Shown here: positions 45,708-56,322 of the stretch, piece by piece | Layout: the number at the start of each line of letters is the position of its first letter | Position numbering within the stretch: position 1 is the stretch's first letter | Notes under the pieces: model-generated | Seen by the model: only the letters and a program-made list of their open reading frames with translations | Databases searched by the model: none | Told to the model about the DNA's origin: nothing | Source of the DNA: Marivirga arenosa | GTDB lineage: Bacteria; Bacteroidota; Bacteroidia; Cytophagales; Cyclobacteriaceae | DNA: 64,000 nucleotides | Direction: 5' to 3' | NCBI RefSeq assembly: GCF_030503875.2 | Contig: NZ_CP129968.2 | Coordinates: 806,001 to 870,000 of the forward strand | Translations under genes and position numbers: made by a program

Positions 45708-46112
45708 AAAAACAATAACTACAGCTAAAATCACATTAAACCCATTTGCTCACTACCCTAAAGTCGATTCTTTGCTGAATAGCCCATTACTTAGATTCTC
45801 TTTTTATCGCCAATTCATGATTAAGTGCACAGTTTCTTTCCGGTAATTTCTGTAAGTCAAGCTCCAAAAGCTTACTTAATTTGCCTATCGTTTCAGCTCA
45901 GAGAATGCCTATTTTATTCTATTTAGTTAGTAGCAGTACAACAGCCAAAAAATATCATGTATTAATGTAGATCTATAAAGAAAGCATGATTATCATAGCG
46001 CTATCAATTTTTATAACTATTATTTTTCCTTAAAAATCGTAATTTTTATTACATTCGATATTTAATTCTCATGCTGCCAATGAGATATGAAGTTTAATGA
46101 GGTAATCAATTT
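45708..46112. other. Gene-free region
   Basis: About 400 bp with no convincing gene or strong repeat. A plus-strand open frame that overlaps the YdeI-like 3' end and runs to 45846 has no homology I recognise and looks like chance. The promoter of the OmpA-family gene must lie near its right end, but no clean -33/-7 pair was seen. Confidence 0.5.
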
Positions 46113-48131
46113 ATGCTGCGGGTAAAGTTTTTATTGTTAATTATCATTTGTAGTTCTGCCTTACATGCACAAAATTTTAGGAAAAGTCTTAAAAGAGGCG
46201 ATCATTATCTAAATATTAATAATTATAGCAAAGCCATAAGGTATTATAAAGAGGCTTTAAAATATAAGCCAGGGAATGCGGAGGCTACTTACGGACTGGG
46301 GTTATCCTACTTATTCGACTTTAAAAATGATGGGGCACTAAAAGAGCTTACTTTAGTGTGGCAACTCAATCCTGATATTGGAAATAACATAGAATATTAT
46401 TTGGGTTTAGCTCATCAATACGATTATAATTTTGAAGAGGCTATTAAGTATTACAGACTTTTCGGAGAAAAGAAAAATAGAAACCGCTATGAAGCTGATT
46501 TACAAATTGAAGAATGCCTAATTGCCGATTCTTTATATAAAAACCCTCGATCTGTGGTGGTTGAAAATCTCGGTCAATTGGTTAATTCACGCTACCATGA
46601 TTATACACCTGCCTTAATGGCTGATGGAAAAACGCTTTATTTTACATCAAACAGAGCAGGTTCTACTGGTGGTTTGAAATTAGATGATGGTACTTTTTAT
46701 GAAGACATATATAGCTCTAGCCTACAGAATGGACAATGGAGCAAACCTCAAAAACTAGATAGGAACATAAACGGCAATTACCACGATGCAATAGCATCTG
46801 TATCTCCTGATGGAAAAACGCTTTTTGTCTATTCTGAGGAAGGCAACGGAGATATTTATTTTTCAAATTTACAAGATTCAACCTGGACTTATCCTCAACC
46901 GCTAAGCAATAAGATCAACTCCATTTTCTGGGAAACATCGGTTTCAATAACGGCTGATGGTCAAACCTTATATTTCACAAGCGATCGTCCAGGTGGATAT
47001 GGGGGATTGGATATTTATAAGATTACAAAAGGAGAAGATGGGGAATGGGGTACTGCCCAAAACCTTGGACCTACCGTTAACACCGGAGCGTCTGAAGATG
47101 CACCTATGATCCACCCAGATGGCCACACCTTATATTTTAGCTCTTCTGGTCATGATGGAATGGGTGGATATGATATCTATTATAGCAAACTGGAAGGTGA
47201 TGAATTTCAAGCTCCTGTCAATTTAGGCTACCCAATCAATACGGTTTATGATGACAATTATTTTGTGATCTCAGGCGACCTTAAGCATGCTTACTATGCT
47301 TCCAGAAAACCAGGAGGTTCTGGCATGGTGGATATTTATCATGTGGATATGGAAGCAAAAATTGAAGTTGAAGAAACTATCCAGGCCGAAGTTGAAGCCA
47401 TACCATTATTAGTTGAAAATACTGAAATAGCTACTGAAGATGATATAGAAGTTGAGGTTGAGCTTCCGGAGCCAGAGCCTGAAGCTAAAGCTGTGGTTAC
47501 TGTATTTAAAGGTAAAGTGCTGGATGCTAAAACAGGCTTACCAGTGGGGGCTGAAGTGAAGATGGTGGATAACAAAAATAATAGTGTTACTGCTCAAGCA
47601 TTAGCCGATCCACAAACTGGTGAATTCGAGTTGATTGTTCCTCAAGGAGGTAATTATGGGGTGTCAACAAGTAAAAGAGGCTATTTATTTAATTCGATCA
47701 ATTTTAGACTACCTGAATTTTCTGAGTATCAGGAAATAGATGTTTCAGTATTGCTGGATAGGGCTGAGGTAGGAACTAAAATGGTTCTGAAGAATATTTT
47801 CTTCGATATTGGTAGTTCTGCTTTAAGAACTGAGTCGCTAGGTGAGTTGGAAGTGATTAAAGACCTTTTAATGAATTCACCTGACCTTAGAGTACAGATC
47901 AATGGACATACAGATAATGTTGGGAATTCAGTTTACAACAAGCTGCTTTCTAAAAAAAGAGCTCAATCTGTGGTAGATTACTTGATTGCAAATGGTATTA
48001 ATACTGAGCGCTTAGAAGCTAAAGGCTTTGGAGAAGAACAGCCATTAGTATCAAATGATGATGAAATAGGGGGTAGGGAGATTAATAGAAGGACCGAAAT
48101 TGAGATTCTAGGAGAAAGTCAAAATGGTTAG
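46113..48131 (+). CDS. OmpA-family protein with TPR, PD40 and carboxypeptidase-regulatory-like domains
   Basis: 672 residues with signal peptide ending SALHAQ. In order: TPR-like repeats (residues ~22-130, NNYSKAIRYYKEALKYKPGN), WD40-like PD40 beta-propeller repeats (~170-420, ADGKTLYFTSNRAGSTGG and HPDGHTLYFSSSGHDGMGG), an acidic Val/Glu linker, a CarboxypepD_reg-like domain (FKGKVLDAKTGLPVGAEV), and a C-terminal OmpA peptidoglycan-binding domain (INGHTDNVGNSVYNKLLS, SKKRAQSVVDYL). It anchors outer membrane to peptidoglycan. The same architecture occurs in type IX secretion PorE-like proteins, but no other por genes are nearby. Confidence 0.92.
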   Translation: MLRVKFLLLIIICSSALHAQNFRKSLKRGDHYLNINNYSKAIRYYKEALKYKPGNAEATYGLGLSYLFDFKNDGALKELTLVWQLNPDIGNNIEYYLGLAHQYDYNFEEAIKYYRLFGEKKNRNRYEADLQIEECLIADSLYKNPRSVVVENLGQLVNSRYHDYTPALMADGKTLYFTSNRAGSTGGLKLDDGTFYEDIYSSSLQNGQWSKPQKLDRNINGNYHDAIASVSPDGKTLFVYSEEGNGDIYFSNLQDSTWTYPQPLSNKINSIFWETSVSITADGQTLYFTSDRPGGYGGLDIYKITKGEDGEWGTAQNLGPTVNTGASEDAPMIHPDGHTLYFSSSGHDGMGGYDIYYSKLEGDEFQAPVNLGYPINTVYDDNYFVISGDLKHAYYASRKPGGSGMVDIYHVDMEAKIEVEETIQAEVEAIPLLVENTEIATEDDIEVEVELPEPEPEAKAVVTVFKGKVLDAKTGLPVGAEVKMVDNKNNSVTAQALADPQTGEFELIVPQGGNYGVSTSKRGYLFNSINFRLPEFSEYQEIDVSVLLDRAEVGTKMVLKNIFFDIGSSALRTESLGELEVIKDLLMNSPDLRVQINGHTDNVGNSVYNKLLSKKRAQSVVDYLIANGINTERLEAKGFGEEQPLVSNDDEIGGREINRRTEIEILGESQNG

Positions 48132-48454
48132 TAAATGGTATTTAACTCCAAGTTAAATATATAAGCTTTAAATAGCTGGCCGAGCTAGGGTATAAGTGAG
48201 TACTTAAATGATGCCATGTAATTGAGCTTATCAGAATAAAAGCAAACAGAGTAGCAAACAAATACAACTAGTCAGATTAGTCCATTACAATTCTACATTT
48301 TCTTTAATAAGGAATTTTATATAAATTTATTATATCAGTTCAAATACAACCAAAGCTTAATTTTCATTTTGTTTTATGACTTGGTAATGGCTGATATAAG
48401 AGATATATAGTCATCAGGGGTTGATTATATTCAATTGTTAACAATAATTACGCA
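48132..48454. other. Gene-free region with a small hairpin
   Basis: About 320 bp without a gene. TATTTAACT (48139-48147) and AGTTAAATA (48151-48159) form a perfect 9-bp stem just after the OmpA gene. It lacks a T run and is at best a weak terminator. Nothing else stands out. Confidence 0.45.
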
Positions 48455-49717
48455 ATGAAAAATCAAATACTTTTTCTGATACTCTTATCTCTCTATTGTA
48501 TCTCTTGTAACAATGAAACTGAACAGCAAAGTGAAACAATTCATAAGTTTAAAATAAGTGAAATTGACAGCTTACTGAAAAGATATCATGAATTAAATAG
48601 ATTTAGTGGAGTTGTATTAATTAGCAACAAAGAATCAAACCTATATAATAAGAGCTTTGGATTTGCCAATTATGAAGTCAAAAAACCATTCACTGACAGT
48701 ACAGCCTTTAAAATAGGAGAAATTTCCGAATTAGTTACTTCTAGAATAATTAATGAAATGGCTGCAAATGGCGATTTCCAGTTGTCTGACGAAGTATCAA
48801 AATATCTTCCAGAAATGAAAACTGAATTGACCATTGCCGATTTACTGAATCATAAAACTAACTTTCCAGACATAGCTACTATTCAAAAACAGTACCCTAA
48901 TCTGAAGTATTCTACTATTGAGTATGCTAACTTAGCTCAAGTTAATTCAAATAAACCGGGCAAAAGTGATTTAAACTTTAACATATTGGGACTTTTGATT
49001 GAAAAAGTCAGTAGGAAAAGTTTTCAAGAAAACATTTTTGACTATGCGAAAAGATTGTCTTTAAAAGACACCTATTTTCAAAAAACAGCTTCCACACAAG
49101 AAGCCACAGGTTATCTTTTCTATAACTTTCGAGGGAATGGTCTAGAATTACAAGAATCACCAGTTTACTCTTTGGAAGCTGCATTCAGTAGTAGAGGGAT
49201 AAAATCAAGTGCTAATGATTTAGCAAAAATTATTTATTCAAAACCAGATATAAATGCAGAGATAGATGGTTATTTAAGTAATGATGGTTTTAGTTATTCT
49301 ATATTCTATAGAGCAGATAATGGTATAGCAATTATTGTATTAAGTAATCGAAGACATCCTGTTGCGAAGGAAATATCTAATGCCATAAACAATATACTGA
49401 AGGGGATAAGTTATAAAGTACCTTTAAGAAGGAATCCTAAAGCTATTAATCCCGAAATACTGAGTAATTACATAGGGAAATATAAATTAAATGAGTTTGT
49501 CAAGTTTGAGGTAATAAAAGAAGATGATAGTCTTTTTGTGTTATTGGGTCCAAATAAAGTAGCTCTTATTCCTCAGTCAGAAAATCAATTCTATATGCTT
49601 GAAAGTGATGCTTCAATGCGGTTTGAAGAAGATTCTACCAATAAGGTTAATAGCGTTGTTTTATTAAATGGATTTATTAAAAGTGATGAAAGAGCCTTGA
49701 AAATTGACTATTACTAA
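48455..49717 (+). CDS. Serine-hydrolase (beta-lactamase-fold) lipoprotein without catalytic residues
   Basis: 420 residues. The signal peptide ends in lipobox CISC. The fold of serine beta-lactamase-like hydrolases is recognisable from FKIGEISELVTSRIIN, LTIADLLNHKTNFPDI and FNILGLLIEKVSRKSF, plus a C-terminal beta extension (~335-420). The SxxK motif is replaced by E89-I-S-E92, the YxN motif by K170-S-D172, and no HxG/KTG was found. All three catalytic motifs are therefore lost without a frameshift. It is probably a pseudoenzyme that binds peptides or envelope partners. Compare the intact homologue at 50549. Confidence 0.82.
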   Translation: MKNQILFLILLSLYCISCNNETEQQSETIHKFKISEIDSLLKRYHELNRFSGVVLISNKESNLYNKSFGFANYEVKKPFTDSTAFKIGEISELVTSRIINEMAANGDFQLSDEVSKYLPEMKTELTIADLLNHKTNFPDIATIQKQYPNLKYSTIEYANLAQVNSNKPGKSDLNFNILGLLIEKVSRKSFQENIFDYAKRLSLKDTYFQKTASTQEATGYLFYNFRGNGLELQESPVYSLEAAFSSRGIKSSANDLAKIIYSKPDINAEIDGYLSNDGFSYSIFYRADNGIAIIVLSNRRHPVAKEISNAINNILKGISYKVPLRRNPKAINPEILSNYIGKYKLNEFVKFEVIKEDDSLFVLLGPNKVALIPQSENQFYMLESDASMRFEEDSTNKVNSVVLLNGFIKSDERALKIDYY

Positions 49718-49822
49718 AAAGATTAAAATATAACGGCTTGCTGAAGGTGCATCACAAGATACGCTTTTTAGCCAGTATTTGTACGTTTTTTAAGGCAACC
49801 TAATTAAATAGACTATAATTGA

Positions 49823-50446
49823 ATGATGGGACCAGATAAGAATATAAAATTCCCACTTGAGAATTACGAAAGACTTTGTTTTTTAAAAAATGTTGTAAAA
49901 AATCCTAATATTATCGTTGGCGACTATACATATTATGATGACTTTGAAAATGTAGAAAATTTTGAAAAAAATGTAAAATACCTTTTTGACTTTGTAGGTG
50001 ATAAATTAATAATTGGAAAATTCTGTATGATTGCTTCAGATGTTAAATTCATTATGAATGGAGCAAATCATCTGACAGACTCATTGTCAACTTATCCTTT
50101 TGCAATTTTTGGAAGAGGATGGGAAAATGCAATGCAAGGAAAGTCTTATCCACACAAAGGAGATATAAATATTGGTAATGATGTTTGGATTGGTTATAAC
50201 GCAACAATTATGGCAGGTGTCAATATTGGAGACGGAGCAATTATTGCAACAAATTCGACAGTAACTAAAGATGTAGCACCTTATACAATTGTTGGTGGGA
50301 ATCCCGCAACAGAAATCAAAAAAAGATTTCCAGAAGATGTAATTACAAAACTATTAGAATTAAAATGGTGGAATTGGGATATTGAAAAAATCACGAAGAA
50401 CGTACAGAACTTAACAGGAAATAAAATTGAAAAGTTGATTCAATAA
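49823..50446 (+). CDS. CatB/Vat-type xenobiotic O-acetyltransferase
   Basis: 207 residues, left-handed beta-helix acyltransferase. Hexapeptide repeats run from INIGNDVWIGYNATIMAGV to TIVGGNPATEIKKRF. The catalytic His is in MNGANHLTDSLSTYPF. WWNWDIEKI near the end is typical. Family members acetylate chloramphenicol, streptogramin A or other hydroxyls with acetyl-CoA, but a housekeeping substrate is equally possible. Start at 49823 or the next ATG (49826). Preceded by a slightly GC-richer 100-bp segment. Confidence 0.9.
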   Translation: MMGPDKNIKFPLENYERLCFLKNVVKNPNIIVGDYTYYDDFENVENFEKNVKYLFDFVGDKLIIGKFCMIASDVKFIMNGANHLTDSLSTYPFAIFGRGWENAMQGKSYPHKGDINIGNDVWIGYNATIMAGVNIGDGAIIATNSTVTKDVAPYTIVGGNPATEIKKRFPEDVITKLLELKWWNWDIEKITKNVQNLTGNKIEKLIQ

Positions 50447-50548
50447 AAAAGAAAGAACTCAATAATAGTTAATACAGCAAAACCATAAGGCATTCTACAT
50501 ATAGAAAAGCTATTAAACTCTCATCAAAATAAATAAGAATATCCTGAA

Positions 50549-51589
50549 ATGAAGAATAAAAGAAATAAGCTGATAATCATTAGAGTTTTACTGTTCCTGG
50601 GAACTGCAATATCTTTATTTTTTGTCCCATGGCCAATAGTTTTTGCTTGGTTGAATCCACTGCCCGATACTATCCAAGAACAAGTTGATAAAGCCTCTGA
50701 CTATGGGTTTGATGGTATAATAGTTTGTGTAAATGAAAAGGGGAATCAAAGCCAAATTTATACTTCAGGATATAAAAACAAAGAGAACAAAATACCAACT
50801 GACCCTAATTCATTATTTAAAATTGCCAGTGTAAGTAAATTGTATCAAGCAGTAGCCATTTCTAAACTAGTGAGCGATGGTAGTTTATCTTTAAAAAAAT
50901 CACTTATTGATTATCTGCCGGAATTAAAAGGCAGAATAGAATATGCAGATGAAATTACCGTGAGAATGTTGGTTCAGCATAGAAGTGGTATTCCTAACTA
51001 TACGGATACATATATGTATTGGGCTGCTCCAAAGGAATCAGCTGAGGAAAATCTCTCCTTGGTTTTGGACAGGCCAGCAAATTTTAAGCCTGACCAATCC
51101 TATGAATATTCAAATACAAATTATTTGTTATTAGCTAAAATCATGAGTCGCATTTTGGGGTATCACTCTTTCCAATACATACAAAAAGAAATTTTAAATC
51201 CATTAAATCTGAAGGATACTTACAGTTCTTTAGAAGATGTAAATATTGATGAGGTGATGAGTGGATACTATGTGGGTTATGAATCAGATTTAAAGACAGA
51301 TAATATAAGCTCAATGCTAGCCACGGCTGAAGATTTAAGTAAATTTATTAGAGCCTTAAATGATGGTTCTGTTTTTAGAAATAAGGAAGAGCAAGAATTA
51401 TATGCCTCATTGTATCGATTTAATCATACTGGTTTGATCCCCGGTTACCAAACAATAGCAAAATACCATCCTGATATAGATGCTGTAATAATACAATTCA
51501 CCAATACTGTAAACTTTGAAGGGTATAATTGGAATTTGTCTGAACTTATGTATAATCGAGTTTTAAAAATCGTACGTAAGAACAAGTGA
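50549..51589 (+). CDS. Serine hydrolase, beta-lactamase/D-Ala-D-Ala carboxypeptidase class
   Basis: 346 residues. One N-terminal hydrophobic helix (~9-33) acts as a signal or membrane anchor. All catalytic motifs are present: S94-V-S-K97, Y187-S-N189 and H293-T-G295. LVQHRSGIPNYTD is the family's conserved loop. It probably acts in the periplasm on peptides, esters or D-amino-acid peptides; beta-lactamase activity cannot be assumed. It is the intact counterpart of the pseudoenzyme at 48455. Confidence 0.9.
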   Translation: MKNKRNKLIIIRVLLFLGTAISLFFVPWPIVFAWLNPLPDTIQEQVDKASDYGFDGIIVCVNEKGNQSQIYTSGYKNKENKIPTDPNSLFKIASVSKLYQAVAISKLVSDGSLSLKKSLIDYLPELKGRIEYADEITVRMLVQHRSGIPNYTDTYMYWAAPKESAEENLSLVLDRPANFKPDQSYEYSNTNYLLLAKIMSRILGYHSFQYIQKEILNPLNLKDTYSSLEDVNIDEVMSGYYVGYESDLKTDNISSMLATAEDLSKFIRALNDGSVFRNKEEQELYASLYRFNHTGLIPGYQTIAKYHPDIDAVIIQFTNTVNFEGYNWNLSELMYNRVLKIVRKNK

Positions 51590-51723
51590 TTAAAATATAA
51601 AACCAGTAATTCAAAAATCATTTGAATTGCTTGACGGGAAACGAACAAATAAAAATTATTAATTATTTTAATGTAGTTTGCAGTAACAATAGGTAATTGT
51701 GCGTCACATAAAGAAAAATAATT

Positions 51724-52404
51724 ATGACTACAATCAATGAACACAATCAGCTAATAAAAACTGCAAGAGTAACGGGTATTTGGTATTTATTATTGGCTAT
51801 CACCGGAGTATTTGGGTTTATGGTTTTTAATTCTCAAGTCTATAGCCCTGATGCCAATGAAACGCTAAACAACTTGATTGAAAACCAATCTACAGCAAGA
51901 ATTCGCTTATTATTTGAATTCGGAATTATTATTTCTCAGGCACTAACAGCCATATGGTTTTATAGATTATTTAAAGGAATAAATGATTGGGCAGCGCTAG
52001 CAACTGCTATCTGGGGTACGGTAAATTCATCTATTATCTTGATCAGCGCCATTTCCATGGGGGTTGCTATCAAATTATCTTCTTCTAATCTTATTGCAGA
52101 CAATCTCATCATAATCGAAACTCTACAAGCAATCATAGCTAATGCATGGCTGATAGGAGGATTATTTTTTGGACTGTGGTTACTACCCTTTGGTTACATC
52201 ATCACAAGTTCCAAAAGAATGCCTGTTTGGCTCGGAAGAATTTTAATCCTTGGAGGATTTGGATATATTATAAGTACATTCTTATCCTATGGAGGTTTTT
52301 CAGCTGATTGGGTTGGCTATTTTCAAATTCCAGCTTCAATTGGTGAATTTTGGATGATCGGATATTTACTAATTTTTGGTATTAGGCCAGCAGAGAATTC
52401 CTGA
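51724..52404 (+). CDS. DUF4386-family membrane protein
   Basis: 226 residues, about six transmembrane helices (near 18-38, 60-82, 90-118, 135-158, 170-190, 200-220). The opening KTARVTGIWYLLLAITGVFG and the middle GLWLLPFGYIITSSKRMP are characteristic of DUF4386. Function unknown. Spaced 18 bp from the GNAT gene, so the two are probably co-transcribed. Confidence 0.87.
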   Translation: MTTINEHNQLIKTARVTGIWYLLLAITGVFGFMVFNSQVYSPDANETLNNLIENQSTARIRLLFEFGIIISQALTAIWFYRLFKGINDWAALATAIWGTVNSSIILISAISMGVAIKLSSSNLIADNLIIIETLQAIIANAWLIGGLFFGLWLLPFGYIITSSKRMPVWLGRILILGGFGYIISTFLSYGGFSADWVGYFQIPASIGEFWMIGYLLIFGIRPAENS

Positions 52405-52422
52405 TAAATAAGGTTTGTTAAA

Positions 52423-52881
52423 ATGTCTGAATTTAACAACATAAATGTAAGTCGATTATCAAATCGTGATGAAGATAAAATTTATGCATTTCTTGATCTA
52501 ATTTTCAATCGGGAACAGAATATCCCGATTGATCTTATTAGAATCAAATCAGAGAAAATTTTTTGGTGGGGTATTAAAAATGATGAGGAAATAATAGGTG
52601 TTGCTGCCACTTGGATTGAATCTGGTGAATGGCATTGGGGAAGATTTTCAATTCATCCTGAATTAAGAGGACAAGGCTATGGTGAAAAGCTAGCTAGCTT
52701 TTCAATAAAAGAATCTTTTAATTATAATATTGACCATTTAGTTATTGAAGCAAGAGATGCTGTGGTACCACTAATTCAAAAAATGGGGGGTACTATTATT
52801 GGAGAAACTCAACCTTTTTATTCGGAGAATATTACGCTTATGAAGTTGGAAAAAAGAAACTTTAACACTTTAAAAAGTTAA
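52423..52881 (+). CDS. GNAT-family N-acetyltransferase
   Basis: 152 residues, cytosolic. The acetyl-CoA-binding motif A is GRFSIHPELRGQGYGEKLA (about 77-95). The substrate is unknown. It follows the DUF4386 gene by 18 bp. Confidence 0.87.
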   Translation: MSEFNNINVSRLSNRDEDKIYAFLDLIFNREQNIPIDLIRIKSEKIFWWGIKNDEEIIGVAATWIESGEWHWGRFSIHPELRGQGYGEKLASFSIKESFNYNIDHLVIEARDAVVPLIQKMGGTIIGETQPFYSENITLMKLEKRNFNTLKS

Positions 52882-53034
52882 GCATGGTGTTTATGAATAT
52901 TTACAAATAAAGAATAGATTCTTAGTTCCTAATCTGTATTCCATATTCATCTATAGTTACTTGTTGGAATAAGAAATTGCCCTATTGTTAGACCATAGCT
53001 AAGGTGACAAAAAACCTACTGAAAGAGAATAGAA

Positions 53035-56000
53035 TTACTTTCTATCTTTCCCCAGAAGAACACTATATTCTTCTGGTGTGCCTGTAATTCTAAGATTCAG
53101 ATAACGAGTTTTTTTATCTATATCCTTCTCAATAATGTCATCAATTTGAGTAGAATCCACTTTATTTTTCTTTCCGAATACTTTATTCATTCCCGCCTTA
53201 GTAATCACATTAATGGGTATACGAACATAATAATCCATTGAAAGGTCGGTATTTTGGTCTCCAGAAACTTCAAAATATCCTAAGCTTGAATTTATAGTCA
53301 TGGCTGGAATCGAAAGAGAGCCTTGACTTAAATCGAGAGTATTCTGCAAAGTATCGAAGCGCACAATTGATAAATTCTTATCTGAAAAATAATCTGATAG
53401 GGCTTCAAAAGCTGAATAATTATTTATACTTCCTTCTACCACTTTCATTTCTATATGTAATTCGGAATCATCAATGATGGGAACCATGTCTGCATGTAAA
53501 TGAATTTTTCCATTTATAGAACCCGATAGTCGACCGTGTAGATTTTCTGAAACCAGATGATCTTGACCAAAATTTTCAAATTTAAAAAGTAGCTGATCCA
53601 GATCAATATTATTCAATTCCATATTGGGGCTAAAGTAAATGGCTTTGGGATTGGAGCCATTGAAGTAACCGTTTAATCCAATAGATCCTCCAGCTGATTT
53701 TAAACTTAAAGTATCTAGATAAATATAATGATCGCTCTGCATTCTACCATTAAGAGCGAAATCCCTCAGATGTATGCGATGATAGTTTAGATCATCTATA
53801 TTCAAATCGAAATCCATATCTTTAAATGGGACTTCAAAAATATTAAAGCCTGCTTCATGATCTACCTCTTGAATTTCTTCTCCTTCTGGTGGTGGATTGT
53901 AGGCAAATAGCTGATCAAAATCTAACTGAGTACTGCTAAACGATAAGGAATTGGGTATATCTGAAATACTATCATTATTGTAATGAGTGAAACCCAATCT
54001 GAAATCAGAGTTCCCTATTTTTCCAGAGGCATCTGTTACCTTGAAAACGTTGCTATCCATAAAAAAGCTACCTTTGAAATCTTCAAAGCGCATGGGATGT
54101 ACTTTCATATTGCTTGCTAATCTATCAATATCTACTTGAGTACTTATTAATTTTTCATTGAATTTCATATCGACTAAACCATGAAGTTGCAATTCACTAA
54201 ACTCTTCATGTCGATAGTCTTCTGGAACATAGTTTTCACCACCATAAGTAAAGAGGTCCTCTAATTGTATTAATTCAGAATTTAGATTAAAATCAATTTT
54301 GGTATCTCCAATTGGTGTTTCTTCAAACCAAAGGTCATAATTCTCTAGCTTTCCATTGAAATGAAAATCGCTTTCATCGATCATGCCAGTAAAATCAATG
54401 ACTCTGAAATTAGCAGTATCAATGAAAACATCGGCATTAAAATCATGTAATTCATGAGGGTAGTTTGTAAGCTGTGCATGAAGTTTCTCTATAAAAAATT
54501 CTCCTAAAGGTAAATTGGGCGATTCCGTGAATGCTTTAGCAGAACTTTTAAAGGTAAATCGCATGGATAAGTCTTTTATTTTTTCCTTGAAGCCTGCAGC
54601 GCTATCCGAAGACGTACTACTTAGTTCTTCTATGTCCAATGTGTTTGAAGATATATTCAATACTGCATCAACAGGAATATTGGTATGATGAATTATGGCT
54701 GGTAAATCGGAGAGGCTTCCATTTATAGATATATCAGATTTTCCAATTTCGAAATCTAATTGATCAATTAAAGCCCTATGACCATCCATTTGTGCACGTA
54801 TATTAACATTTTTGATGGGTAAAGGATATACGGAACTCTGTATATTAAGATCCTGCACTTTTAGCTTTGTAAAATAAGATTCGTTTAAGCGTTCAATACT
54901 TTTTTCTGGTTGAGTTAAATCAATAATGTCATGAAAGTTCATTTCCAGTGAGACAAATCCTGAAGATTCTTCCAGATTGTTAATGTTTAAGAATTGAGCT
55001 AAAAAGCCAAGATCAAATTCAGAAATCAGCTGAATATCAAATTCAGGAGATTCAAAATTCTTTATTTCTATATTACCGCTAAATACACCTGTTTCAGGTT
55101 TTGCACTAAAATCCTCTATAACTAGCTCCATCGTAGAAGGATCGCGTTTTTCCCCATTCGTAAAACGTCCTTTAAAATATAAATCATTTACGGCTTTATT
55201 AGAGGAAGTATTATTGATAAATGCTTCTGAACAACCAAAATCAACTTGGATTTGAGGAGAATAATTGTTTATAGACTTACCTTTAACGGTGGCATCAAAG
55301 TAAATTTTTCCACCATTATCATAACGATCTAAAACAGGATTGATCTCTTCAGGTGCAAAAGCAAGAAATAAGTCAAAATTTGGTTTGTTACCATTAAAAT
55401 GTAAATCCAGATTCATATCATCATCCACATCAATAGAACCTTCCATCATGAATAGTGCTTTCTCTATTAAGAGTTCAGATGGTGTGATTGCTAGTTTGTT
55501 TTGTTGTGCATCAAACTTAAGCCTTGTTGATATTGAAACATGCTTATGATGTAAAAATGAGGTGTCATTATCCAATATTAGATTAAATAAAAAATTACTT
55601 TCAAGCTTAATCTCCATTAGTTCTTCTGTGGACATAAAACTAGAATTAGCCTTTTCTATAAAAGCTTCAATTAATATATTATTCTCCTCATTAAGCTTTA
55701 AAAGGTCAATATTTTCAAGCTCAATTGCCTGTAAATCAAGATGGGTAGATTCTGAATCTGTTGTCTCATCTTCATTCCCTTCATTCGTTATTGCATTTAA
55801 TATATTGAACGATCCGTCAATATGTTGCACCAGTTTTAAGTAGCCTTCCGATAATTTTATTTTCTTAGCTTCATACGAACCATTTATGATTGACAAAATG
55901 TCAAATCCTAGATAAATATCTTCAATATGCAAAAGCATCTCAGCACTATCCTCTTTACTTTCAAATATTTTTACATCTTCTAAATCAATTGAAATATAGG

Positions 56001-56199
56001 GGAAGTTTTGAAATGGAGATATATGGCTGTCATAGATTTCAATACGGCCTTTGAAATCATGATTCACCTTGTTTACTATTTCTTTAACAACAGTATCTTG
56101 ATGACTGTAAGCAAGAGTAACTATAACTGCTGAGGCAATTACAATTATCAATAGCATAATAAATATTATTTTAAACCATTTTTTTCCTGTGTTAATCAT
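53035..56199 (-). CDS. AsmA-family protein
   Basis: 1054 residues. A single N-terminal membrane helix (IIFIMLLIIVIASAVIVTLA, ~10-30) anchors a long periplasmic chain of repeating beta strands. YISIDLEDVKIFESKEDSAE is the AsmA N-terminal block. The AsmA-like C-terminal domain lies near 890-1030 (KLHADMVPIIDDSELHIEM-like region, then SQGSLSIPAMTINSSLGYF). Family members resemble bridge-like lipid transfer proteins that carry phospholipids between membranes. Divergent from the SDR gene at 56323. Confidence 0.88.
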   Translation of the reverse strand: MINTGKKWFKIIFIMLLIIVIASAVIVTLAYSHQDTVVKEIVNKVNHDFKGRIEIYDSHISPFQNFPYISIDLEDVKIFESKEDSAEMLLHIEDIYLGFDILSIINGSYEAKKIKLSEGYLKLVQHIDGSFNILNAITNEGNEDETTDSESTHLDLQAIELENIDLLKLNEENNILIEAFIEKANSSFMSTEELMEIKLESNFLFNLILDNDTSFLHHKHVSISTRLKFDAQQNKLAITPSELLIEKALFMMEGSIDVDDDMNLDLHFNGNKPNFDLFLAFAPEEINPVLDRYDNGGKIYFDATVKGKSINNYSPQIQVDFGCSEAFINNTSSNKAVNDLYFKGRFTNGEKRDPSTMELVIEDFSAKPETGVFSGNIEIKNFESPEFDIQLISEFDLGFLAQFLNINNLEESSGFVSLEMNFHDIIDLTQPEKSIERLNESYFTKLKVQDLNIQSSVYPLPIKNVNIRAQMDGHRALIDQLDFEIGKSDISINGSLSDLPAIIHHTNIPVDAVLNISSNTLDIEELSSTSSDSAAGFKEKIKDLSMRFTFKSSAKAFTESPNLPLGEFFIEKLHAQLTNYPHELHDFNADVFIDTANFRVIDFTGMIDESDFHFNGKLENYDLWFEETPIGDTKIDFNLNSELIQLEDLFTYGGENYVPEDYRHEEFSELQLHGLVDMKFNEKLISTQVDIDRLASNMKVHPMRFEDFKGSFFMDSNVFKVTDASGKIGNSDFRLGFTHYNNDSISDIPNSLSFSSTQLDFDQLFAYNPPPEGEEIQEVDHEAGFNIFEVPFKDMDFDLNIDDLNYHRIHLRDFALNGRMQSDHYIYLDTLSLKSAGGSIGLNGYFNGSNPKAIYFSPNMELNNIDLDQLLFKFENFGQDHLVSENLHGRLSGSINGKIHLHADMVPIIDDSELHIEMKVVEGSINNYSAFEALSDYFSDKNLSIVRFDTLQNTLDLSQGSLSIPAMTINSSLGYFEVSGDQNTDLSMDYYVRIPINVITKAGMNKVFGKKNKVDSTQIDDIIEKDIDKKTRYLNLRITGTPEEYSVLLGKDRK

Positions 56200-56322
56200 G
56201 TAGCAATTTAATAATTGTAGAGTTTATATTCCTCATGCATAGACTAATGTATTCATAAGAGGATAAAATTTAGTATTAATGAATTTAAGAATGTAATTTA
56301 TTTATCTAAACGAAAGAAAGTT

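Noticed and set aside
45622..45846. 74-codon plus-strand open frame after the YdeI-like gene
   Set aside because: Overlaps the end of a well-supported gene in another frame and has no recognisable features.
49735..49800. Slightly GC-richer segment (AACGGCTTGCTG...TAGCCAG) before the CatB-like gene, possibly an attC remnant
   Set aside because: Only a weak GGCT/AGCC pairing and no matching boundary repeat around the gene; too little to call.
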